Assembly (NCBI GenBank): GCA_913056175.1
Contig: CAJXLM010000014.1
Span: forward strand, 1-58,071
From: an uncultured Opitutia bacterium
GTDB lineage: Bacteria; Verrucomicrobiota; Verrucomicrobiia; Opitutales; Puniceicoccaceae
DNA: 58,071 nucleotides
Direction of reading: 5' to 3'
Each line of letters starts with the position of its first letter. Position 1 is the first letter of the stretch. This document shows positions 45,222 through 53,782 of this stretch, in pieces. The notes beneath the pieces were generated by a model. That model searched no databases, was not told the origin of the DNA, and worked only from the letters and a program-made list of their open reading frames with translations. The translations under genes were made by a program, and so were the position numbers.

Positions 45222-45761
45222 ATGCGCGACCGCCTCCCCCCGCGGCCCAGCCGGGCTTTTCCGCCGGGCCTTTCCCTCGTCGAACTGCTCGTGGTCATCG
45301 CGCTCCTCGGCCTCCTCGCGGGGATTCTCCTGCCCGTGGGCCTCTCCGTTCGGCAGAGCGCCCTCGAGACCAGTACCCGGGCCCGCTTCGCCCAGTACGC
45401 CACCGCGCTGGAGCAGTTTCGCCAGGACTACGGCTACTACCCGGATCTCGGCGGCACCCTCGGCGGCAAGGGAGACCTCTTCCACCGGGTCCTCAGCGGG
45501 AACGGGAGCGAGCGGACCCACAATCCCCGCAACATTCGCTACCACACTTTCGCAGCGGACGAGTTCGATGCGGACGGCCAACTGGTGGACGCCTTCGGCA
45601 ACGGCGACCTCCGCATCGTGGTCGACGGGGACCTCGACGGGAGGCTTCCCGCGGAAAAGTTCGCCGGGATTGCCGTGGAGGAGGATCTCCACCTGCCCGT
45701 GGCCATCTACTCGGTGCCCGGTCCGGGCAACGGGTCCCCGGCCGTCCGTAGCTGGGAATGA
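45222..45761 (+). CDS. Second GspG-like pseudopilin
   Basis: A 179-residue pseudopilin with a longer leader (MRDRLPPRPSRAFPPG) followed by LSLVELLVVIALLGLLAG. A FAQYATALEQFRQDYGYYPD helix links it to the GspG/PilE group. The C-terminal part (RIVVDGDLDGRLPAEKF) is acidic and could hold a metal. It lies 54 bases after the first pseudopilin, so the two are likely one operon and may be related by duplication. Confidence 0.82.
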   Translation: MRDRLPPRPSRAFPPGLSLVELLVVIALLGLLAGILLPVGLSVRQSALETSTRARFAQYATALEQFRQDYGYYPDLGGTLGGKGDLFHRVLSGNGSERTHNPRNIRYHTFAADEFDADGQLVDAFGNGDLRIVVDGDLDGRLPAEKFAGIAVEEDLHLPVAIYSVPGPGNGSPAVRSWE

Positions 45762-45851
45762 GGAAAAGAGAGGAGAACGCGATCGGCGATTGACCCGATT
45801 GCGGGAAAGCGTGAAACCCACCCTTTGGTCCCGCCCGTCCGCGCTGTCGCC

Positions 45852-46361
45852 ATGCCCGCCCGTTCCCGCACCTGCGTCGTCCACCGCTCGACCATCCACA
45901 ACCGCGGCCTCTACGCCCGGCGCGAACTCTCCGCGGGGGAGTACATCGTGGAATACCTCGGCGAGAGGATCACCAAGAAGGAATCGGAACGGCGCGCCCT
46001 CGCCCGCGAGCAGCGCGGCCGGCGCCACGGCACCGCCACCGTCTACATCTTCGAGCTGAACAGCCGCTACGATCTCGACGGGGACTGCGCCGGCAACATC
46101 GCCCGCTTCGCCAACCACAGCTGCGAGCCGAATTGCGAGGCCGTCAACGACCGCGGCCGGATCTGGCTGGTCGCCCGGCGGGCCATCGCCGCCGGAGAGG
46201 AGCTCACCTTCGACTACGGGTTCGGGCTCGATGTGGCCACCGACCATCCCTGTCGCTGCGGGGCTCCCTCCTGCCCGGGCTACATCGTGAACGAGGCCGA
46301 CCGACCGCGCCTGCGCAAGCGGCTGCGCCAGAGGAAGCAGCGGGCCCTCCCCGCCGCATGA
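45852..46361 (+). CDS. SET-domain protein-lysine methyltransferase
   Basis: A 169-residue protein that is almost only a SET domain. It has RGLYARRELSAGEYIVEYLGE, the active-site motif RFANHSCEPN (about 85-94), ELTFDYGF (DY at 121-122) and a post-SET zinc site CRCGAPSC with further cysteine C91. It should transfer a methyl group from S-adenosylmethionine to lysine. Bacterial SET proteins are known in chlamydiae and elsewhere, mostly with unknown targets. I use the ATG at 45852. A TTGACC box lies 60 bases upstream. The stop overlaps the next gene by 4 bases. Confidence 0.92.
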   Translation: MPARSRTCVVHRSTIHNRGLYARRELSAGEYIVEYLGERITKKESERRALAREQRGRRHGTATVYIFELNSRYDLDGDCAGNIARFANHSCEPNCEAVNDRGRIWLVARRAIAAGEELTFDYGFGLDVATDHPCRCGAPSCPGYIVNEADRPRLRKRLRQRKQRALPAA

Positions 46362-47563
46362 CCACCTCCCCCTCCCCGGGCCGCCCCGCCGCACGCCCCG
46401 GCCGGGATCGCGAAAACCGCCGGGTCCTCGTCCTCACCTCGAGCACGGGCGGGGGCCACGACATGCGGGCCCGCGCCCTCCAGGCCTGGAGCCGCACGGG
46501 GGAAGGCCGCCGCTGCGGGCTCCACGTGGAAATCCACCAGACCCTCGAGAACACCCACGGGGTCTACGAGTTCGGGGTGCGGCTCTACAACCGCATCCAG
46601 CAGTTCTGGCCGAAGCTCCACCACCTCTACTTCCACTTCCTCGAGCACGCCGGCCTCCACGATGCCGCCACCAAGATCTGGGGGCGCGACCGCTTCCTCC
46701 GCCGGGTCCGCGATTTCCGGCCGCACCTGCTCGTCAGCACCCACGCCCACCTCAACCACGGCTTCTTTGAGTTGGCCCGCTGGGGCCTGCCCGACCAACC
46801 CCTCCGTACGGTCACCTACTGCGGCGAGCTGGCCGGGGGCTATGGGTTCAGCCGGCACTGGGTCAACCCGCGCGTCGACCTCTTCATGGGAGCCGTCGAG
46901 GAGACCTGCGGGGAAGCCGCCCATCTCGGCGTGCCCGAGGAAAGGCTCTGGAGGGGTGGCTTCCTGCTCCACCCAGACTTCTACGCCGAGGCCGCCCCGG
47001 ACTCCCGGGCTCAGTTGTGCGAGCGCCTCCAGCTCGATCCGGGCCGCTTTCTCCTCGTCCTGAGCACCGGAGCCAACGGGGCCAACAACCACCTGCGCGC
47101 CCTCCGCGCCCTTTGCGCCGCCCGGGTCCACCCCCAGGTCATCGCCCTCTGCGGACGGAGCACGGAAACCGTCACCGCGGTGGAGGAGTGGGGCCGCCGA
47201 CACCCGGAACTCACCGTGCGCGCCCTCCCCTTTGTCGACCAGATGCGCCCGCTCCTCCAATCGGCCGACGCTCTCGTTGCTCGCGCCGGCACCGGCACGA
47301 CCAGCGAGGCCATCCTCACCCGCTGCCCCCTCATCTTCAACGGGATCGGGGGATCCATGCCCCAGGAGGAACTGACCCTGAAGTACGCCCGCAAGTACGG
47401 ATTCGGCCGACGCCTCTCCCGGACCCACCAGCTCCCCGGGATCGTGCGGGAATGGATGACCGATCCGGGCCGCCTCCGCGCCGAGAGCGGGACGATGGCA
47501 CGCATCGCTCCGGATCGCCACCCTCTCATGATCCTCGACCGTCTCGCCTCCCTCGTGCCATGA
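46358..47563 (+). CDS. GT28 glycolipid glycosyltransferase (MGDG/diglucosyldiacylglycerol synthase-like)
   Basis: A 401-residue enzyme. The N-domain begins VLVLTSSTGGGHDMRARALQAW, the signature of monogalactosyldiacylglycerol synthase and UgtP-type processive transferases. Late parts include VARAGTGTTSEAIL, CPLIFNGIGGSMPQEELTL and the sugar-donor site. It should add a hexose to diacylglycerol or a related lipid. It overlaps SET and SCP2-like genes by 4 bases each. Substrate and product are not proved by the sequence. Confidence 0.85.
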   Translation: MTTSPSPGRPAARPGRDRENRRVLVLTSSTGGGHDMRARALQAWSRTGEGRRCGLHVEIHQTLENTHGVYEFGVRLYNRIQQFWPKLHHLYFHFLEHAGLHDAATKIWGRDRFLRRVRDFRPHLLVSTHAHLNHGFFELARWGLPDQPLRTVTYCGELAGGYGFSRHWVNPRVDLFMGAVEETCGEAAHLGVPEERLWRGGFLLHPDFYAEAAPDSRAQLCERLQLDPGRFLLVLSTGANGANNHLRALRALCAARVHPQVIALCGRSTETVTAVEEWGRRHPELTVRALPFVDQMRPLLQSADALVARAGTGTTSEAILTRCPLIFNGIGGSMPQEELTLKYARKYGFGRRLSRTHQLPGIVREWMTDPGRLRAESGTMARIAPDRHPLMILDRLASLVP

Positions 47564-48348
47564 AGAACTTTCCCCGCCGCACCTCGGAGCGGATCGGGGC
47601 CGAGCTCTTTTTCCGCGCGGTCCTGCCTGCCCTCGAGACCTGGGCACGCTTCGACCCACGGGCCCCCTCGCTCCTTCCCCGGTCCCCGCTGCGGGCCACC
47701 TTCGCCACCTCGGGCCGGGGCCCGAGCGCGGACCTCGTCGCCGACCGGGAGGGAATCCGGGTCGAGGCCGCGGGGGACATCCCCGGCCAGCTGAGGATCG
47801 ACCTCGGCCCGGAGTCCGCTGTGGCCGCCATGGTCGGGGGGCGTCGGCCTACCGCCCGCCTTCGGGGGGGGCTCCGCCACCCGCTCCGGCTCCTCCGGCT
47901 GGCCCGAATCTTCCGGCGCTTCCAGCAACTGCTGGAACCACCGGCGCGGCTCCGCGAAGATCCGCAGACCCGGCTCCTCCATGTCCGCCTCGCCCTCCAA
48001 GTGGCCCTCTCCGGGCTCGTCGTGCTCAGCCGGGAGGAACCCTCCCTCCAGCCTGTGCTCGGCGCGGTGAAGGATGGTGTCGTCTTCTTTGCCACGGCCG
48101 ACGGACCCCTGCGCGCCGCCCTCCGCAAGGAGGGGACCCGGCTCGAGCGGGTCGAGGGAGAGGACGCACCGACCACCACGGTTCGCTTTGCCTCCACCCG
48201 GGCCGCCATGCGCATCCTCACCCAGCGCTTCGATCCGACGGTCGCTCTCGCCCAGGGAGAGGTCGAGGTGCGCGGCTACGTGCCCCTCGCCGATGCGGTC
48301 GGGCATGTGCTCGACCGGGTCGCCGACTACCTGCCCCCTCCCCGCTGA
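47560..48348 (+). CDS. SCP2-like sterol/lipid-binding domain protein
   Basis: A 262-residue protein with no signal peptide. The segment TTVRFASTRAAMRILTQRFD followed by VALAQGEVEVRGYVPLADAV resembles the C-terminal half of an SCP2 domain. An earlier ADLVADREGIRVEAAG...LRIDLGPESAVAAMVGG may be its first half, separated by an Arg-rich insert. SCP2 proteins hold lipids. Its overlap with the glycolipid transferase suggests it binds the lipid substrate or product. The family call is moderate. Confidence 0.6.
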   Translation: MKNFPRRTSERIGAELFFRAVLPALETWARFDPRAPSLLPRSPLRATFATSGRGPSADLVADREGIRVEAAGDIPGQLRIDLGPESAVAAMVGGRRPTARLRGGLRHPLRLLRLARIFRRFQQLLEPPARLREDPQTRLLHVRLALQVALSGLVVLSREEPSLQPVLGAVKDGVVFFATADGPLRAALRKEGTRLERVEGEDAPTTTVRFASTRAAMRILTQRFDPTVALAQGEVEVRGYVPLADAVGHVLDRVADYLPPPR

Positions 48349-48412
48349 GGGGCCCGTGCGGAAATTTTTGCTTGCACCAAGAGGGCTTCGGGGATTGCCT
48401 CGCACCTTGTGA

Positions 48413-48489
48413 TGCAGGGTGGAGCAGCCAGGTAGCTCGTCAGGCTCATAACCTGAAGGCCGCCAGTTCAAATCTGGCCCCTGCACCCA
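48413..48489 (+). tRNA. tRNA-Met (CAT), probably initiator
   Basis: A complete 77-base cloverleaf with encoded CCA and anticodon loop CTCATAA. The D arm (GAGCAGCCAGGTAGCTC) and the TTCAAAT T loop are those of initiator tRNA. The anticodon stem TCAGG/CCTGA has only two of the three G:C pairs typical of initiators, and position 1 is T pairing with A72, with C at the discriminator. So the initiator call is likely but not certain. Confidence 0.85.
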
Positions 48490-48573
48490 CACTTCCCGGT
48501 CAATTTGGCATCCGTTCCGGGTGATCTTCTGGAAAATGCGTTGGAAAGCCGGGCCATTCCTCGCCTCGGGCGG

Positions 48574-48599
48574 AACCTGGCCCGACGGTTCCCCAGGTT
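48574..48599. other. Hairpin in the SulP leader
   Basis: AACCTGG (48574-48580) and CCAGGTT (48593-48599) form a 7-base stem with a 12-base loop, upstream of the SulP gene and downstream of tRNA-Met. No T-tract follows. It may be a terminator for the tRNA transcript or a leader structure, or chance. Confidence 0.25.
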
Positions 48600-48649
48600 G
48601 TTCCCTGTATTGGGATTGAGTCGGGGACTTCGCGACCAATGCTGCCGCT

Positions 48650-50482
48650 ATGAGCAGCCGAAGCTTCGGCCATCACCTCCGTAGGGGGCTCCAGCGATCG
48701 GCCCGGGGGGTTCCCATCGATCCCTTCCCCTTGCGGCGCACCCTGCGCCACTACTCCCGAGGTCGCTTCGGCGGCGACCTGCGCGGGGCCATCAATGTCG
48801 CCCTGCTCGCCTTCCCCCAGGCCATGGCCTACGCCCTCATCGCCGGACTACCGGTCTCCTACGGGATCTTCGGGGCGACCGTGGCCGCCTTCGTCGCCCC
48901 GCTGTTCGCCCGCGGCCCCTACATTTCGGTCGGGCCCACCAACGCCACCGCCGTCCTCCTGCTCAGTTCCTTTGCGGGCACCTCCATCGCCAGCGACGAA
49001 CGGCTTGCCTACCTGCCGCTCCTGCTGGGACTCGCCGGTATTTTCCTCTTGCTGGGAGCGCTTGTCCGGGCCGCCGCCTTCATCCAGTTCGTCTCCCGGA
49101 CGGTCATCACCGGCTACATCACCGCGGCCGCCTGCCTGATCATCCTCAACCAGGTCCACAACGTCCTCGGCTTCCCCTTCTCCGAGGGGCGCGTGCCGGA
49201 CTCCTTCCTCTCCTCGCTGATCTTTACCGTGCAGGACCTCACCCGTACAGAGGGGCGGGCCGTCCTCGTGAGCGGGCTCACCCTCGGCCTCTACCTGCTT
49301 CTCCGCCACCTCGCCCCCCGCCTGCCCACAGTGGCGATCACCCTGGTGCTCGCGAGCGCCCTCGCCGCCGGGCTCAGCGCCCTCGGCCTGGAGGGTCTCC
49401 GCTACCTCGACCCGGTCCGCCTCCAGGACTGGCAGCTCACCCTTCCCCCGCTCGACTTCGCGGCCACCGGCGAGCTGGTCGGCCCGGCCCTCGCCCTCGC
49501 CCTGCTCTGCATCATGGAGGGCAGTTCCATCGGCAAGTCCCTTGCCGCCCGCACGGGCCACCGCCTGGACAGCAACCAGGAGATGTTCAGCCTCGGCGCC
49601 GCCAACCTCGCCTGTGGAGCCCTCGGCGGGATGCCCGCCTCCGGCTCCCTCCTCCGCAGCAAGCTGAACATGGACAGTGGGGCGCGCACCCCCATGGCCT
49701 CCGTCCTCGCGGGTGGCCTGCTTCTCCTCGGTGCCCTCCTCCTCGGCCCGCTGGTCCGCTTCGTCCCGCAGGCCACGCTGGGCGTCCTCATCCTGGTGAT
49801 CGGGTTCTCGCTCTTCAACCGGCACGTCATCCGGCTGGTGACCCACGCCACGGGAGCCGACGCCGCCGTCTTCCTGCTCACGGTGGCGGTCGGCCTGCTC
49901 CTCGGGCTGGACACCGCCATCTATGCCGGGGTGGGCCTCTCCGTTCTGCTCTTCCTTCGCCAGGCGGCCCGGCCGGAGCTGGTCGAGTACCAGTTCACCG
50001 AGGAGGGACAGCTCGCCGAGATGCCGGCCGAGGGCGAGCGCGCCATGCCGGAGGTCTCCATCGTCCATGTGGAGGGCAACCTCTTCTTCGGGGCGGCCGA
50101 CCTCTTCCGCGACCAGATGCGCCGGGTCTTCGAGGACAACAACCTGAAGGTGGTCGTCCTCCGCATGCGCAACGCCCGCCACCTCGACGCCTCCAGCGTG
50201 CTCGCCCTCGATGAGCTGATCACCTTCATGCGGGAACAGGACCGCCACCTGGTGATCAGCGGCATCCGCAAGGACACCTTCCGCGTTTTCCGCGACTCCG
50301 GGCTGCTCGAGCGAATCGGGAGGGAGAACATCTTTCCGGAGTCGACCCGCAACCCCACCCTCGCCACCGCCAACGCCATGCGGAGGGCCCAGGAAATCCT
50401 CGGGGTCGAGGAGGCCAACATCACGATCTATACCTCCAACAATCGTGCGGAGGGCCACACGGGAGGAGGGGGCCCCCCTTGA
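48650..50482 (+). CDS. SulP-family anion transporter with STAS domain
   Basis: A 610-residue transporter. The membrane part (about 40-420) has the SulP signatures AFPQAMAYALIAGLPVSYGIFG, FVAPLFARGPYISVGPTNAT and about 12-14 helices. A C-terminal STAS domain (about 465-560) includes VVLRMRNARHLDASSVLALDEL. Substrate may be sulfate, bicarbonate or another oxyanion. The N-terminal 40 residues are basic and probably cytoplasmic. It ends 6 bases from the convergent secreted-protein gene. Confidence 0.93.
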   Translation: MSSRSFGHHLRRGLQRSARGVPIDPFPLRRTLRHYSRGRFGGDLRGAINVALLAFPQAMAYALIAGLPVSYGIFGATVAAFVAPLFARGPYISVGPTNATAVLLLSSFAGTSIASDERLAYLPLLLGLAGIFLLLGALVRAAAFIQFVSRTVITGYITAAACLIILNQVHNVLGFPFSEGRVPDSFLSSLIFTVQDLTRTEGRAVLVSGLTLGLYLLLRHLAPRLPTVAITLVLASALAAGLSALGLEGLRYLDPVRLQDWQLTLPPLDFAATGELVGPALALALLCIMEGSSIGKSLAARTGHRLDSNQEMFSLGAANLACGALGGMPASGSLLRSKLNMDSGARTPMASVLAGGLLLLGALLLGPLVRFVPQATLGVLILVIGFSLFNRHVIRLVTHATGADAAVFLLTVAVGLLLGLDTAIYAGVGLSVLLFLRQAARPELVEYQFTEEGQLAEMPAEGERAMPEVSIVHVEGNLFFGAADLFRDQMRRVFEDNNLKVVVLRMRNARHLDASSVLALDELITFMREQDRHLVISGIRKDTFRVFRDSGLLERIGRENIFPESTRNPTLATANAMRRAQEILGVEEANITIYTSNNRAEGHTGGGGPP

Positions 50483-50488
50483 GGGGGA

Positions 50489-51277
50489 CTAGACGGGCGG
50501 TGGCAGCGGGAGGTCCGGAAGCAGGGGTGGCTCCTCCGGGCGCCGGTCCGGCTCCGGTGATTCCGGGGGCCCTCGGCGAGGATCCGGCCGACGGGGAGGA
50601 TCGACCGCGTCCGTCGGCTCGATTGCCCAGCGGTAGAAATCCCGGGAGCGGCTCACCTCGACCCCGAACTGGTACCACCGCCCGGATGCGCCCACCGCGA
50701 GTACATCGTACCCGGTGCGAAAACGGGCCACCGGCACGAGGAATTCGAGGATCGCCCCGGTGGCGAGGACGCGCCGCCGACCGAGCAGGTCCACGCCCCA
50801 GGCCCCCGAATCACGGGGGGAGAAGAACGCGTAACGGATGGCCTCGGGCACGAGATTGCGCAGCTGGAGGCGCGCGTGGACAAAGGAGGGACCCACTCCG
50901 CTGAAGTGATCGAAGCGGAGCACGATCCGGCTCCGCCCGCCCCCGGGCACCCGCAGGTCCCGCAGCTCGTAGGCGTTGCGGGCCCGACCCATGGCCAGCA
51001 GGTCGAAGCTCTCCCCGGCGTCCGGGAGGCTCACGAAGAAGCGGGCCGCTTCCCCGCGCGAGAGGACCCCGCGCGAGCCGAGGATGTCCGGGCCCCAGAG
51101 ATCGCTGTCGCCGGGGGAAAAGTACAGGAAGTGCAGATCAAAGCCGGTGCGGTTCTCGACAGTGACCTCGTGGAGCAAGCCGGGAGGGGAGGCCGCCAAC
51201 GGACCCCCCGCGAGAAGGAGGACCCACAGGACGAGCCGCCACCGCCGGGGCCGACGGGAGTGGGTCGGGCGCGTCAA
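50489..51277 (-). CDS. Secreted protein with two copies of a WG-D-L-G domain
   Basis: About 262 residues. The start is uncertain: TTG at 51277 or GTG at 51310. A signal peptide (RRWRLVLWVLLLAGGPLAAS) is followed by two matching repeats: VENRTGFDLHFLYFSPGDSD then LWGPDILGSRGVLSRGE, and LRNLVPEAIRYAFFSPRDSG then AWGVDLLGRRRVLATGA. Each ends with a YD-like strand. Such domains occur in many exported proteins of unknown role. The C-terminus is a Pro/Arg-rich tail. No neighbour gives a clue to function. Confidence 0.68.
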   Translation of the reverse strand: MTRPTHSRRPRRWRLVLWVLLLAGGPLAASPPGLLHEVTVENRTGFDLHFLYFSPGDSDLWGPDILGSRGVLSRGEAARFFVSLPDAGESFDLLAMGRARNAYELRDLRVPGGGRSRIVLRFDHFSGVGPSFVHARLQLRNLVPEAIRYAFFSPRDSGAWGVDLLGRRRVLATGAILEFLVPVARFRTGYDVLAVGASGRWYQFGVEVSRSRDFYRWAIEPTDAVDPPRRPDPRRGPPESPEPDRRPEEPPLLPDLPLPPPV

Positions 51278-51412
51278 CCTCCGGCCGCTGTTTTGTCCCG
51301 CGGGTCTCACCTTCCCCACCCTTTCCCGAGAGCGGGGTACCGCAAGCGGAAACTCCCGCTCCGCCACCGCCTGTCCTTGCCGTCCGCTCCCTGCGGGTCC
51401 AACCTCCCCCCC

Positions 51413-52174
51413 ATGGAGGAAGACAGGGAAATGGGCCCGGCCACCGCGGCGCCAGCCTTCACGCCGGGTCGCGCCTTCCGCGACGCCGGCCTGCTCCTCC
51501 GGGGCCATAGCAGCTTTCTCCTCACCTTCGCCGCCGTGGGCGGCCTCCTCCAGGCTCTCCTCAGCGCCGGCGGGCAGGCTGGAACTCCCTCGGAGGAAGC
51601 CTCCGGCACGCTCACCCTCGTCTGGATTTTCCCGCTGCTCGGCGCCCTCGTCCCCTCCTTTTTCCTCGGCGGTCTGGTGGGGGGACTCCATCGGCTGCAA
51701 CTGGGAGAAGCGGTATCCTGGGGCAGCCTCTTTCGCATGGGTGCCGCCCTCTTTCCGGGAGTGCTCGCAGTGGTCCTGCTCTCCGGATTGGGCATCGGGG
51801 TGGGGATCGTCCTCTTCGTCGTGCCGGGGCTCTACCTCGCCACCCGCTGGCTCGCCGTGCTGCCCGTGGCGGTGATCGAGCGCCCGGGTGTCTTCGCCTC
51901 CTTCCGCCGCAGCGCGCAGCTGGTCCGCGGGCGCGGCTGGGATGTCTTCGCCTTTGTGCTGCTCGGCTTCCTCCTCCTCGTCGCGGTCCAGATCCTTCTC
52001 CTCTTCGCCGGAGGTCTGGTGGTCTCCCTGCTCTCCTCGCTCTTCCCGGGCTTCGAACAGACGGGCGGGCCGCTGCTGCTGGTGACCTTCGCCCATACCG
52101 CGAGCCTCCTCCTCACCGCTCTCCTCCCGGTGGCGGCCTACCACCGGCTGCTGGTCACCGCCGAACCGGTCTAG
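51413..52174 (+). CDS. Multi-helix membrane protein, YciC-like
   Basis: A 253-residue protein with about six hydrophobic helices, including FPGVLAVVLLSGLGIGVGIV and LYLATRWLAVLPVAVIE, and an FRRSAQLVRGRGWDVFAFVL segment. The P-G-hydrophobic-A-x-RW and S-x-x-L-x-x-GR motifs are common in membrane proteins related to YciC and the membrane domain of glycerophosphodiester phosphodiesterases. I cannot assign a function. It diverges from the secreted-protein gene. Confidence 0.75.
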   Translation: MEEDREMGPATAAPAFTPGRAFRDAGLLLRGHSSFLLTFAAVGGLLQALLSAGGQAGTPSEEASGTLTLVWIFPLLGALVPSFFLGGLVGGLHRLQLGEAVSWGSLFRMGAALFPGVLAVVLLSGLGIGVGIVLFVVPGLYLATRWLAVLPVAVIERPGVFASFRRSAQLVRGRGWDVFAFVLLGFLLLVAVQILLLFAGGLVVSLLSSLFPGFEQTGGPLLLVTFAHTASLLLTALLPVAAYHRLLVTAEPV

Positions 52175-52197
52175 GCGGCCCCGCCCTTTCCTCCTCG

Positions 52198-53127
52198 CTA
52201 GCGCCGGCTCCAGATCCTCAGGATCTTCAGGAGGAGCGACTCCACCGCCGCGGGTCCCTGCAGGTTGAGGGCGAGCAGTCCGGCCGTGCGCTCCACCTCC
52301 CGTACCGCCAGGTCCAGCTTGCGGATCCGGTCGGGGTCAAGGGACGCAAGCTCCCCGCCATGGGCCGCCTGCCGCAACTCCTCCTCGACCTCCGCCAGCA
52401 ACTCGGCCCGCAGGCCGCGCTCCACCCCGGCCTCGAAGGCGGCCTTTTCCTCGTCGCTGGGGGGAGGCGCGCCGGGCTCCGGCGGCTCCGCGAGCCGATC
52501 GGCGGTCAGGCGCTCGAGGCATTCCTGGAAGCGTTGCACGAGCCCGTAGAGACGCAGGAGGGTCTCGGCCACCTCCTCTCGGTTCGCCGGTGGGCGGAGG
52601 ATGCGGTCGAGCCACGCCCGGAAGTCCTCCCGCCACTCCCGCCAACCACCCCCCTCCACAGGCGGACTCTCCCCGGGGAAGGAGACCGACAGGCAACGGG
52701 AACGGATCGTCGGGAGGAGATCGTGGGGACGGGTGGTCAGGAGGAAGAGCGTGGTGTCTGCAGGGGGCTCCTCGAGGGTCTTCAGGAAGGCGTTGGCCGC
52801 CGCCTCGTTCATGCGGTCGGCCTCCACGAGGAGAACAGCCTTGTTCCCCCCGGCCGCCCCGGAATGACTCACGGTGCGGATGAGCCCGCGCAGGGCGTCC
52901 ACTCCGATCTGCCGCATCCGGTTCACCGGTCGAATCCGGACGATGTCCGGGTGGGAGGCGCCCCCCGCGGTATCTCCCACGAGGGCGGCCCCCAGCTCCT
53001 CCGCGGAGCGCTCCAGCTCGGAGAGGGAGGGCCCGTGCAGGAGGAGAGCCTGGGCCAGTCGGCCTTGCTCCCAGCTGGCCCGGAGCAGGGTCCGGGGATC
53101 CCGGCCGCCGCTGCTGCCCTCAGTCAC
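52198..53127 (-). CDS. holB: DNA polymerase III delta-prime subunit HolB
   Basis: A 309-residue clamp-loader subunit. The AAA+ part has a LLHGPSLSELERSAEEL P-loop replacement lacking Lys-Thr, then DIVRIRPVNRMRQIGVDALRGL, VLLVEADRMNEAAANAFLKTLEEPP and FLLTTRPHDLLPTIRSRC (SRC motif), as in delta-prime. No zinc cysteine cluster is visible. A GTG at 53127 overlaps the tmk end by 8 bases; tmk-holB is a common gene pair. Confidence 0.92.
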   Translation of the reverse strand: MTEGSSGGRDPRTLLRASWEQGRLAQALLLHGPSLSELERSAEELGAALVGDTAGGASHPDIVRIRPVNRMRQIGVDALRGLIRTVSHSGAAGGNKAVLLVEADRMNEAAANAFLKTLEEPPADTTLFLLTTRPHDLLPTIRSRCLSVSFPGESPPVEGGGWREWREDFRAWLDRILRPPANREEVAETLLRLYGLVQRFQECLERLTADRLAEPPEPGAPPPSDEEKAAFEAGVERGLRAELLAEVEEELRQAAHGGELASLDPDRIRKLDLAVREVERTAGLLALNLQGPAAVESLLLKILRIWSRR

Positions 53128-53779
53128 GCCGGAAATAGCGCTCCTGCATTTCCTCCCAGATCTCATCCTCGATCAGCTCCACGGGCTGCTCGCTGTCGAA
53201 GACGGAGTAACGGTCCGGCAGGTCGTCCGCAAGGAGCAGGTACCCTTCCCGCACCGCCCGGTAGAATTCGATGCTCTCCTCCTCCATGCGGTCGGGCAGG
53301 TCGTTGCCCCGCGCCCGCACCCGCTGCAGGCCAACCTCCGGCGGGAGGTCGAGGATGATCGTCCAGTCCGGCATGAGGGGACCCACCGCGAAGCGGTTGA
53401 TTACGGTGACGGGCTCCTCAGAGAGGCTGCGGGCCACTCCCTGGTAGACGGTGGTCGAGTCGAGATAGCGATCGCAGAGGATGATCCGGCCGGCGTCGAG
53501 GGCCGGCATGATCACCTCCCGGACGAGTTGCGCCCGGGCCGCCGCAAAGAGGAGAAGCTCCGTCTCCGGGGTCATGCCGCGACCGGAGTCGGCGTGCTTC
53601 AGGATGTGCCGGACCTGCTCGCCGATCTCGGTCCCCCCGGGCTCCCGGGTGATCAGGACGTCGTAGCCAGCGTCCTCCAGACGGGCCGAGAGGCACCGGA
53701 TCTGGGTGGTCTTCCCACTGCCCTCCGACCCCTCGAAGGAGATGAGCAGGCCGTTCTTCTGCGGATGTTCTGCACTCAT
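53120..53779 (-). CDS. tmk: Thymidylate kinase
   Basis: Tmk converts dTMP to dTDP. The 219-residue protein has Walker A GSEGSGKT (17-24), the DR motif in ILCDRYLDSTTVYQG, and a LID-like RVRARGNDLPDRMEEE segment. It is coupled with holB downstream and starts 3 bases after the stop of the PfkB-like gene. Confidence 0.96.
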   Translation of the reverse strand: MSAEHPQKNGLLISFEGSEGSGKTTQIRCLSARLEDAGYDVLITREPGGTEIGEQVRHILKHADSGRGMTPETELLLFAAARAQLVREVIMPALDAGRIILCDRYLDSTTVYQGVARSLSEEPVTVINRFAVGPLMPDWTIILDLPPEVGLQRVRARGNDLPDRMEEESIEFYRAVREGYLLLADDLPDRYSVFDSEQPVELIEDEIWEEMQERYFRRD

Positions 53780-53782
53780 GGT

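Noticed and set aside
48368-48396. TTGCTT upstream of tRNA-Met as a promoter
   Set aside because: No acceptable -10 box at 16-18 bases was found.
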